Shown piece by piece: positions 6,155 to 12,093 of a DNA stretch of 12,093 nt. The position numbers and the translations under genes were made by a program. Where the stretch lies: positions 1 to 12,093 of the forward strand of contig JANMZR010000163.1 of the NCBI GenBank assembly GCA_031383555.1, in the 5' to 3' direction. Origin of the DNA: JANMZR01 sp031383555 (GTDB taxonomy: Bacteria; Bacteroidota; Bacteroidia; Cytophagales; Spirosomataceae). How positions within the stretch are numbered: the first letter of the stretch is position 1; each line of letters begins with the position of its first letter. Under the pieces are notes generated by a model. The model ran no database searches, had not been told where the DNA came from, and was given only the letters and a program-made list of their open reading frames with translations.

Positions 6155-8185
6155 CTAGTTCACCCCAGCACCATTCCAAACGACTTTCCCCGGATGTACA
6201 AAAGCCAACGAGCCGTCTTGGTCTTCAGCCATTAGTATCATTCCTTCAGAAACCATGCCCATCATTGGACGTGGGGCTAGGTTGGCCAAAAAGCTTACTT
6301 GTTTGTTTAGCACTTCTTCTGGTGAGAAGTATTCGGCAATGCCGCTTAAAATAGTACGATTATTTAAACCATCGTTTACTGTTAATTTCAGTAGTTTCTT
6401 CGATTTGGCTACTTTTTCAGCTTCAATGATTGTACCAATCCGAATATCCATTTTCGCAAAATCGTCGTATTGAATGGTTTCTTTTATTGGTGGTATCACT
6501 TTTCCTTCTAATTCATTCATCTTCTTTGAGTTCTGTAGTTTTTGTATTTGTGCTTGAATCACATCGTCTTCCAATTTTTCGAAAAGCAAACCCAAATTGT
6601 TTATTTCTGCACCTTCATTTAGTAATATTCCTCCCGTTTCTGCCCAGGTCTTATCTTTTAAATTCAAGCCCTCCTTTAATTTTTTAGCAGTAAACGGGAT
6701 AAAAGGCTCCGATAAAATGGCCAAATTAGCTGCAATCTGTAAGCCTATGTTTAGAATGGTTCCTGTTCTTTTTCTATCTTCTTTTATCACTTTCCAAGGT
6801 TCAGTGTCTGCCAAATATTTATTGCCCAAACGAGCCACTTCCATCATATACACCAGCGCATCACGGAATTTGAAATTGTCAAGTGCTTCACCAATTTTTA
6901 GCGGCAATTCCTTTAAGGTTGCCAGAGCTTGTTGGTCATAATCTGTCAATTCGCTCAATTTTGGTACTTTTCCTTCGAAATTCTTTTGAGTAAGCACCAC
7001 AGCACGGTTTATAAAATTGCCGTAAATGGCCACCAATTCCGAATTATTTTTGGTTTGGAAGTCTGTCCAAGTAAAGTCTGAATCCTTGGTTTCGGGGCTC
7101 ATTGCGGTAAGTGCATAACGCAGTACATCTTGCTTTCCTTTAAATTCACGCAAATATTCATGCAACCAAACTGCCCAATTACGTGAGGTAGAAATTTTAT
7201 CACCTTCCAAATTCATAAACTCATTAGCAGGCACATTGTCAGCCAAAATAAACCTTCCATCGCTCATGCACATGGCAGGAAAAATAAGGCAATGGAACAC
7301 AATATTGTCTTTCCCGATAAAATGTACGAGGCGACTGTCTTCAGCTTTCCAATACTTTTCCCAATCAGGAGTATATTCCTTGCTCATTGATATATAGCCA
7401 ATTGGCGCATCAAACCATACATAAAGTACTTTGCCCTCAGTATTTGGTAGTGGTACTTTTATACCCCAATCCAAGTCACGAGTCATCGCACGGGGTCGCA
7501 GGCCGTCTGTTAGCCAACTTTTTACTTGACCAGCCACATTGGGCTTCCATTCAGGGTGACTTTCAACATATTTTTCCAAAGCTGGCTGCAATTTATCTAA
7601 AGGCAAATACCAGTTTTTGGTTGCTTTCATTATTGGTTTTTCGCCACTTAAAGCACTTCGTGGATTTATCAATTCAGTGGGTGAAAGTGTTGAGCCACAG
7701 CGTTCACATTGATCGCCATAAGCATTTTCGTTTCCACATTTCGGGCAAGTACCAATTATATACCGATCGGCAAGGAAAGTTTGGGCTTTTTCATCGAAAT
7801 ATTGCTCAGTAGTTTCTTCAATAAAGCCATTTTTATCATAAATAGTTTTGAAAATATCTTGCGAAAGCGCATGATGCACAGGTGATGTAGTTCGGCCATA
7901 AGTATCAAAATTAATCCCAAATTCCTCAAAAGAATCTTTGATAATTGTATAGTATTTATCTACAACTTCCTGAGGGCTAATACCTTCCTTTTTTGCTTTA
8001 ATAGTTATCGGTACACCATGTTCGTCTGTTCCTGATACAAATAGTACATCTTCACCTTTGGCCCGTAGGTAGCGTACGTATATATCAGATGGTAAATAAC
8101 AACCCGCTACATGGCCAATGTGAATTGGCCCATTAGCATAAATTAATGCGGCAGTAACGGTTGTTCTATTGAATTTTTTACTCAT
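6155..8185 (-). CDS. metG: Methionyl-tRNA synthetase with C-terminal tRNA-binding domain
   Basis: This class I aminoacyl-tRNA synthetase charges tRNA-Met for initiation and elongation. Counted from the ATG at 8185 it has 676 residues. ALIYANGPIHIGHVAG carries the HIGH motif at 22-25, and the zinc knuckle is C147, C150, C160 and C163 (CPKC...CERC). The KMSKS equivalent is KISTS at 330-334, followed by the anticodon-binding helical domain. From about residue 574, DFAKMDIRIGTIIEAEKV to the end is a Trbp111/EMAP-II-like tRNA-binding domain, as in long bacterial MetRS. A TTG 18 bases upstream (8203) would add MLNKLL, but the ATG before SKKFNRTTV fits the family better. All key residues are intact. 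It is divergent from the dehydrogenase gene at 8458 and probably heads the minus-strand group. Confidence 0.97.
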   Translation of the reverse strand: MSKKFNRTTVTAALIYANGPIHIGHVAGCYLPSDIYVRYLRAKGEDVLFVSGTDEHGVPITIKAKKEGISPQEVVDKYYTIIKDSFEEFGINFDTYGRTTSPVHHALSQDIFKTIYDKNGFIEETTEQYFDEKAQTFLADRYIIGTCPKCGNENAYGDQCERCGSTLSPTELINPRSALSGEKPIMKATKNWYLPLDKLQPALEKYVESHPEWKPNVAGQVKSWLTDGLRPRAMTRDLDWGIKVPLPNTEGKVLYVWFDAPIGYISMSKEYTPDWEKYWKAEDSRLVHFIGKDNIVFHCLIFPAMCMSDGRFILADNVPANEFMNLEGDKISTSRNWAVWLHEYLREFKGKQDVLRYALTAMSPETKDSDFTWTDFQTKNNSELVAIYGNFINRAVVLTQKNFEGKVPKLSELTDYDQQALATLKELPLKIGEALDNFKFRDALVYMMEVARLGNKYLADTEPWKVIKEDRKRTGTILNIGLQIAANLAILSEPFIPFTAKKLKEGLNLKDKTWAETGGILLNEGAEINNLGLLFEKLEDDVIQAQIQKLQNSKKMNELEGKVIPPIKETIQYDDFAKMDIRIGTIIEAEKVAKSKKLLKLTVNDGLNNRTILSGIAEYFSPEEVLNKQVSFLANLAPRPMMGMVSEGMILMAEDQDGSLAFVHPGKVVWNGAGVN

Positions 8186-8200
8186 TAGCAATTTATTTAA

Positions 8201-8208
8201 CAAAGATA
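8201..8208 (-). promoter_or_regulatory. Possible -7 element of the metG promoter
   Basis: The minus strand reads TATCTTTG, an exact match to the Bacteroidota -7 consensus TAnnTTTG, 15 bases before the metG ATG. No TTTG or TTG lies at the expected -33 spacing, and the implied leader is only about 10 bases long, so this is weak. Confidence 0.3.
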
Positions 8209-8229
8209 TTTATTCACAAAATCTTGCGG

Positions 8230-8271
8230 GGAGGATTACAGATAATTTGCATAAAAAAATTAGTTTCCTCC
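8230..8271 (-). other. Two-part inverted repeat in the metG upstream region
   Basis: GGAGGA (8230-8235) pairs with TCCTCC (8266-8271), and inside it TAATTT (8243-8248) pairs with AAATTA (8257-8262), forming an interrupted hairpin. It sits 45 bases upstream of metG and about 190 bases before the divergent dehydrogenase gene. It is not followed by a clean U-tract on either strand, so an operator or RNA leader element is more likely than a terminator. The remaining intergenic DNA (8204-8457) is AT-rich, with a short TTGGG-TTTC-CCCAA hairpin at about 8326-8340 and no supportable gene. Confidence 0.35.
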
Positions 8272-8412
8272 TATTTTCTAAAATTTATTTTAACAAAGAG
8301 ATTTTAAAACTCTCAATATCTATACTTGGGTTTCCCCAAAAAATTTTTACAATTTATTCACAAAAATAGTGAAATAGCAATGAAGGAATTCAGAGAAGCG
8401 CTAATTTTCAAG

Positions 8413-8420
8413 TATTTTTG
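8413..8420 (+). promoter_or_regulatory. Possible -7 element for the dehydrogenase gene
   Basis: TATTTTTG matches the Bacteroidota -7 consensus TAnnTTTG and would give a leader of about 30 bases before the ATG at 8458. No TTTG is seen at the -33 position, so support is weak. Confidence 0.3.
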
Positions 8421-8457
8421 TAATAATACAATAATTGAGGCGTACAATAAGGAAAAG

Positions 8458-9462
8458 ATGAAAATATTAATCACGGGTATTAATGGTTTGGTGGGAAGTT
8501 TTGCAGCAAAACGATTAATCGAAGAAGGTCATGAGATATATGGTTTAGTACGTGAAAATGCAGATTTAGGACTGCTATCGACCATAAAACAAAAAATCAC
8601 TTTTATTATAGGCGATATTCTTGACATCCCAAACTTGGAAAAAGCTATTATTGGAAAAGATTGGGTTATACATAGCGCAGCCATTGTTTCATTTTTGCCA
8701 AAAGATAGAGACCGATTATTTAAAGTAAATGTGGAAGGTACTGCTAATGTTGTTAATATTTGCTTGGAAAATAATATTAAAAAACTAGTATTTATAAGCT
8801 CTGTGGCAGCTTTAGGTCGAAAGCAAAAAGTAACAGAAATAGATAAAAAGGAACCTATTTTTATTTCTGAGGATAACGATTGGGTAGAATCTTACGATAA
8901 CTCAAATTATGGTAAAAGTAAATATTTGGCCGAATTAGAAGTTTGGCGTGGGATTTCAGAAGGTCTTTCAGCCGTTATTTTGAATCCATCAAATATTTTG
9001 GGTGAAGCCGATTGGACAAAATCAAGTACTAAATTGTTTAAATATGTATTTGATCAAAATTTATTTTACACTGACGGCAGTCTTAACTTTATAGATGTTG
9101 AGGATCTTGCTGAAATAATATGTAAATTGTTGAATTCAGATATAATAGATGAGCGGTTTATAGTTTCTAACAATAGCATTTCTCAAATTGATTTTTTTAA
9201 AGCCATCGCTAATCATTTTTCGAAAATTCCTCCAAAATATAAACTTGGAAATAATGCAGTTAGCATTCTATGGCGAATTGAAGCCATTAAATCCCTGCTT
9301 TTAGGCACAGAACCTTTAATTACAAAAGAAACTGCAAGGTCTGCCAAAACCAATTTTATTTACCAAAATAATAAAATTAAAAGTACTTTAAATTATGAGT
9401 TTAAGTCATTAGATGAATCATTAAATAGAATTTGTAAAAGTTTATTAGAAAAATATTCATAA
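8458..9462 (+). CDS. Extended short-chain dehydrogenase / NAD-dependent epimerase family protein
   Basis: This 334-residue protein has the extended SDR fold. MKILITGINGLVG holds the NAD(P)-binding TGxxGxxG motif (G7, G10, G13), and D53 in GDILD follows strand 3. IHSAAIVSF and NVEGTANVV are typical of the epimerase / dihydroflavonol-reductase branch. The catalytic set is FISSVAALG (S114 or S115) with Y151 and K155 in YGKSK, followed by LNPSNILGEADW. The C-terminal substrate domain is divergent, so the substrate cannot be named; a nucleotide-sugar, a flavonoid-like ketone or a lipid aldehyde are all possible. The same frame is open back to 8326, but that stretch has no SDR features, and ATG 8458, preceded by AAGGAAAAG, sits exactly at the first beta strand. 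The gene is followed 75 bases later by a TPR gene on the same strand. Confidence 0.88.
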   Translation: MKILITGINGLVGSFAAKRLIEEGHEIYGLVRENADLGLLSTIKQKITFIIGDILDIPNLEKAIIGKDWVIHSAAIVSFLPKDRDRLFKVNVEGTANVVNICLENNIKKLVFISSVAALGRKQKVTEIDKKEPIFISEDNDWVESYDNSNYGKSKYLAELEVWRGISEGLSAVILNPSNILGEADWTKSSTKLFKYVFDQNLFYTDGSLNFIDVEDLAEIICKLLNSDIIDERFIVSNNSISQIDFFKAIANHFSKIPPKYKLGNNAVSILWRIEAIKSLLLGTEPLITKETARSAKTNFIYQNNKIKSTLNYEFKSLDESLNRICKSLLEKYS

Positions 9463-9537
9463 GGTTTGGAAATGATTTATTTTGTATTTAATTTTATTAG
9501 AATCGATTACTAACCGTTCGTTCTAAAAAAAGAGCCT

Positions 9538-10944
9538 ATGCTTTCAAATGATTTTGGTTTCAACCACGACGAAGTAAAAAATAACATTTCTCGCTTTGAA
9601 AAAATGTTAGCAAATAATCAAAACGAATATTTTGATTTGGTGAATTATGAGCAGATTATTGAATTTTATTTGAATGAAAATAAGGTTTCAAATGCCCTCA
9701 ATGCTTGTAATTTGGCTTTGGAAGCTTATCCATTTTCATTAGAAGTTTCTTTACATAAGGCTCAGATATTTGCCAACTTTACAAAATACAAAGAAGCATT
9801 ACTACTTTTAGAAGACCTCAAATTGATGTACCCCTCTGATAATGAGGTCTCTTATTTGAAAGCAAACATTTTATTACTCAATGAAAACTATTTAGAATCA
9901 ATTGAGATTTTCGAGGAATTGAAAGCTTTTTACCCAGAAAAAGAGGAAATATTGATGCAAATTGGTACTGCTCATCAAAAAATGGGTAATTATGATATGG
10001 CCATACCACATTATCAAGAAGCAATATTAGCCAATGCTGAGAATCAAGAAATATTTACTGAGCTTATTTTTTGCCTGCATGTAACAGAGCAATTGGAGGT
10101 AAATTTGGGTTATTTTAAAGATTTAATAGATGCTAACCCCTATTCAGCAATTGCTTGGTATAATATGGGCTTGGCATATAGTAAGTTGGCACAATGGGAA
10201 GATGCTGTTGATGCATTTGACTTTGCAATAGTGGTGGATCCAGAATATTCTGATGCCTATTTTAACCAAGGCAATGCTCATATGAATAATGAGTCGTATA
10301 AAAATGCACAAAAAAGTTATAAAAAAGCAATTGAATTCGGTCCAATTTCAGCTGATTTATATTGCCATTTAGGGGCGAGCTATGAAGATAATGAGGAATA
10401 TCAGGAAGCGATTGTTAATTATAAAAAAGCAGCAGAAGTTGATGAAAATTGGGATGAAGCTTTTTTTGGGATAGCCTCGTCGCTTTCTGAGCTTGAGAGA
10501 TATATTGAAGCAATTCATTTTTCTAAGAAAGCAATAAAATTAAGTCCCAAAAACTCCTATTATTGGTTAGAATTAGCTGAAAATGAAGGGAAATTAGGAA
10601 ATGAGATTTCTGCCGATGAAGCTTATCAGAAATCAGTTGAGCTTGACAACTATAACGTTGACGCCTACATCTGCTGGTCAATGTATTATTATGGTTCGGA
10701 ACAATATGAAAGAGCAATTGAAATAATAGAAATGGGCCTTGAGGACCAACCAGATGAATCTGAGTATTATTATCGAATTGTAATTTATATGATTGCCGAC
10801 AGGCGAATGAAAGAAGCACTAAATTATTTGGAAGTTGCCCTCAATTTATATTATGAAGGCCATGTAGTTTTATTTGAGTTTTTTACTGATTTATCCATCC
10901 AAAAATCAATTTACCGTATAATTGAGCAATACAAGCCAAAGTGA
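9538..10944 (+). CDS. Tetratricopeptide repeat protein
   Basis: This 468-residue acidic protein consists almost entirely of TPR helix pairs. Repeats with the usual W/L-G-Y-A-P spacing include IGTAHQKMGNYDMAIPHYQEA, YNMGLAYSKLAQWEDAVDA, NQGNAHMNNESYKNAQKSY and LGASYEDNEEYQEAIVNYK. There is no signal peptide or transmembrane helix, so it is a cytoplasmic protein-protein interaction scaffold. The N-terminal FEKMLANNQNEYFDLVNYEQI and the C-terminal FEFFTDLSIQKSIYRIIEQYK match the shape of a widely conserved TPR family of about 460 residues in Bacteroidota whose role is not established, to my knowledge. It starts at ATG 9538 behind an A-rich leader. It ends 4 bases from the stop of the convergent recombinase gene, leaving no room for a separate terminator. 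Confidence 0.9.
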   Translation: MLSNDFGFNHDEVKNNISRFEKMLANNQNEYFDLVNYEQIIEFYLNENKVSNALNACNLALEAYPFSLEVSLHKAQIFANFTKYKEALLLLEDLKLMYPSDNEVSYLKANILLLNENYLESIEIFEELKAFYPEKEEILMQIGTAHQKMGNYDMAIPHYQEAILANAENQEIFTELIFCLHVTEQLEVNLGYFKDLIDANPYSAIAWYNMGLAYSKLAQWEDAVDAFDFAIVVDPEYSDAYFNQGNAHMNNESYKNAQKSYKKAIEFGPISADLYCHLGASYEDNEEYQEAIVNYKKAAEVDENWDEAFFGIASSLSELERYIEAIHFSKKAIKLSPKNSYYWLELAENEGKLGNEISADEAYQKSVELDNYNVDAYICWSMYYYGSEQYERAIEIIEMGLEDQPDESEYYYRIVIYMIADRRMKEALNYLEVALNLYYEGHVVLFEFFTDLSIQKSIYRIIEQYKPK

Positions 10945-10948
10945 TGTT

Positions 10949-11821
10949 CTATGCTTTTGGGTGGGCTTGTTTATGAATATCCTTTAATTTTTTGATGGAA
11001 TTGTGCGTATAAATCTGTGTTGCGGCCAAACTACTATGCCCCAATAGATCTTTAATAGCGTTCAAATCGGCACCATCATTGAGCAAATGAGTCGCAAAAG
11101 TATGCCTTAATACGTGTGGGCTTTTTTTCTGTAAGTTTGTATTATTAGCCAAATATTTTTCAGTAATTCTTTGAATAAACATTGGATAAGTTTTTTTACC
11201 TAAATTGTTCATTATTAATTCATTGCCTCCAAATTTTTCATTTTTTAATTCTAAATATTGCTCAAAAAGTAAGGCCAATGTTTTATTAAGTGGAATTATT
11301 CTTTGCTTGTTTCTTTTGCCAGTTACTTTTATTTGTTTTTGATATAAATCGAGGTCAGCTTCCTTTAAGTTTATTAATTCAGAAAGCCTAATGCCTGTTC
11401 CATAAAATAATTCCAATACTATTTTATCTCTAATACCTTCAAAATCAACACCATAAGCTTGCACATCAAGTACATTGCTCATCTCATTTTCTTTAGCAAA
11501 ATTGGGTAAACTTTTCTTAATTTTAAGCGACTTTACCTTTATTGTTGGATCAATATCAATCAAACCTCGCTTAATGGAATGTTTGTAAAATGACTTTAAA
11601 GTTGCAATTTTCCTATTAATCGATTTGTTATCTATCAAGCTATCAGATAGTTGCACTATCCAAGCCCTAATTTCCTGAAATGAAGCTGAGGTTAAAGTGG
11701 CATCGGGCAATTCGTTTTGAAGAAATATCTCAAATTGATTCAAATCATTAGAATAGGCTTTTACGGTGTTTGTACTTAATCGCTTTTCTGATGAGATGAA
11801 TTGTATAAATTGAGAAATCAT
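10949..11821 (-). CDS. xerC: XerC/XerD-type tyrosine recombinase
   Basis: This 290-residue integrase-family recombinase is probably one of the pair that resolves chromosome dimers at dif. The N-terminal SAM-like core-binding domain covers residues 1-85 (KRLSTNTVKAYSNDLNQF). The catalytic domain from about residue 110 has R145 in GTGIRLSEL, K169 in VTGKRNKQR, H236 and R239 in HVLRHTFATH, H262 in LLGHSSLAATQ and the nucleophile Y271 in IYTH. The full active set and typical Xer length favour a housekeeping enzyme over a phage or transposon integrase. The XerC versus XerD choice is not certain from sequence alone. It lies behind rpsU on the same strand, an arrangement common in Bacteroidota, but a strong terminator and its own promoter stand between them. 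A hibernation-factor gene, often next in this order, is missing here; a convergent TPR gene follows instead. Confidence 0.92.
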   Translation of the reverse strand: MISQFIQFISSEKRLSTNTVKAYSNDLNQFEIFLQNELPDATLTSASFQEIRAWIVQLSDSLIDNKSINRKIATLKSFYKHSIKRGLIDIDPTIKVKSLKIKKSLPNFAKENEMSNVLDVQAYGVDFEGIRDKIVLELFYGTGIRLSELINLKEADLDLYQKQIKVTGKRNKQRIIPLNKTLALLFEQYLELKNEKFGGNELIMNNLGKKTYPMFIQRITEKYLANNTNLQKKSPHVLRHTFATHLLNDGADLNAIKDLLGHSSLAATQIYTHNSIKKLKDIHKQAHPKA

Positions 11822-11845
11822 ATATTATAATGGATTAACGTAAAA

Positions 11846-11878
11846 CAAATATACGGGTTTCTTAAAGTGGAATACAAA
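11846..11878 (-). promoter_or_regulatory. Bacteroidota-type promoter of the recombinase gene
   Basis: The minus strand carries TTTG (11878-11875), a 21-base spacer, then TATATTTG (11853-11846). This matches the TTTG / TAnnTTTG consensus at normal spacing. The predicted transcript would start near 11840, about 20 bases before the ATG. The -33 box lies inside the T-tract of the rpsU terminator. Confidence 0.65.
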
Positions 11879-11915
11879 AAAAACCATGCTCGCATTTATA
11901 ACGAACATGGTTTTT
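11876..11915 (-). terminator. Intrinsic terminator after rpsU
   Basis: On the minus strand AAAAACCATGTTCG (11915-11902) pairs with CGAGCATGGTTTTT (11892-11879), 14 pairs with one G-U, around a 9-base loop, and ends in eight Ts (11883-11876). The + strand copy also ends in five Ts, so it may work in both directions. It should end rpsU transcription and separate it from the recombinase gene. Confidence 0.85.
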
Positions 11916-11962
11916 GATATATTTTAAAATAAATCAGGAGTATATTAACTCAATAAAATAAA

Positions 11963-12093
11963 TTACTGACCTAAATTTCCGTAAGTTTTTTGCTTATAAG
12001 AAGCACGAATCACCTCTGTGCGACGAGTTATTGATGGTTTTTCGAAAGCTGAACGGTAACGTAGTTCTTTTAAAACGCCAGTTTTTTCAAATT
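11963..12093 (-). CDS. rpsU: 30S ribosomal protein S21 (partial, 5' end beyond window)
   Basis: The last 43 residues are present. FEKTGVLKELRYRSAFEKPS followed by ITRRTEVIRASYKK matches the conserved core of S21 (KFEKTGVLKELR, then a basic helix). The end QTYGNLGQ followed by TAA is a short tail of the Bacteroidota type. S21 binds the 30S subunit near the anti-Shine-Dalgarno region of 16S rRNA, of interest because this phylum rarely uses Shine-Dalgarno starts. The start codon and about 20 residues lie past base 12093. A strong terminator follows 47 bases downstream. Confidence 0.92.
   Translation of the reverse strand, partial: FEKTGVLKELRYRSAFEKPSITRRTEVIRASYKQKTYGNLGQ

Noticed and set aside
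7387..7812. Plus-strand open frame of 141 codons inside metG
   Set aside because: It is antisense to the zinc knuckle and catalytic domain of metG and has no recognisable domain.
8186..8203. TTG start for metG
   Set aside because: It adds six residues not expected in MetRS, and an ATG at 8185 gives the standard N-terminus.
8326..8457. In-frame upstream extension of the short-chain dehydrogenase
   Set aside because: The 44 added residues have no family similarity, and the first beta strand of the Rossmann fold begins directly at ATG 8458.
9538..10944. Internal repeats of the TPR gene as a DNA repeat array
   Set aside because: The repetition is at protein level (34-residue TPR units); the DNA units are divergent and there is no spacer-repeat pattern of a CRISPR.
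10949..11821. Tyrosine recombinase as integrase of a genomic island
   Set aside because: Its length and domain layout fit housekeeping Xer proteins, and no tRNA or attachment repeat was seen next to it.

Overview
This AT-rich window looks like a chromosomal segment of a Bacteroidota bacterium, most likely from the Cytophagales. The evidence is the lack of Shine-Dalgarno sequences before most starts (A/T-rich leaders instead), a good TTTG / TAnnTTTG promoter before the tyrosine recombinase gene, an rpsU-recombinase neighbourhood, and a long TPR protein of a type common in this phylum. Family calls come from recognising motifs in the translated sequence; no database search was run.

Left part (1-3799, + strand). 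The window opens in the last 36 codons of a transposase. The insertion-sequence end abuts the C-terminal half of an MFS transporter whose N-terminal half is missing, so the transporter is a remnant. Behind it lie a Rieske non-heme iron oxygenase and a GMC flavin oxidoreductase that overlap by 8 bases, then a 64-residue protein with two membrane segments. This reads as an oxidative catabolic operon that has lost its transporter, and perhaps its own promoter, to the insertion. Its substrate cannot be read from the sequence.

Middle part (3847-8185, - strand). In transcription order: metG (methionyl-tRNA synthetase with a C-terminal tRNA-binding domain), a small nucleotidyltransferase, a 50-codon gene 2 bases behind it, an FKBP-type prolyl isomerase, and a TruC-like tRNA pseudouridine synthase. 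Between the isomerase and truC lies a short decayed copy of the nucleotidyltransferase. The truC gene has no ordinary start codon at its expected N-terminus. It also carries an in-frame insertion of about 29 codons built around a perfect 20-base palindrome.

Right part (8458-12093). An extended short-chain dehydrogenase (+) and a TPR protein (+) converge on a XerC/XerD-type recombinase gene (-). Upstream of the recombinase gene are a clear promoter, a strong intrinsic terminator and the 3' part of rpsU (ribosomal protein S21), which runs off the window end.

No complete novel system is proven. The best leads are the nucleotidyltransferase plus 50-residue protein cassette with its decayed relative, the Rieske-GMC gene pair, and the palindromic in-frame insertion in truC. 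No rRNA, tRNA or CRISPR array was recognised.
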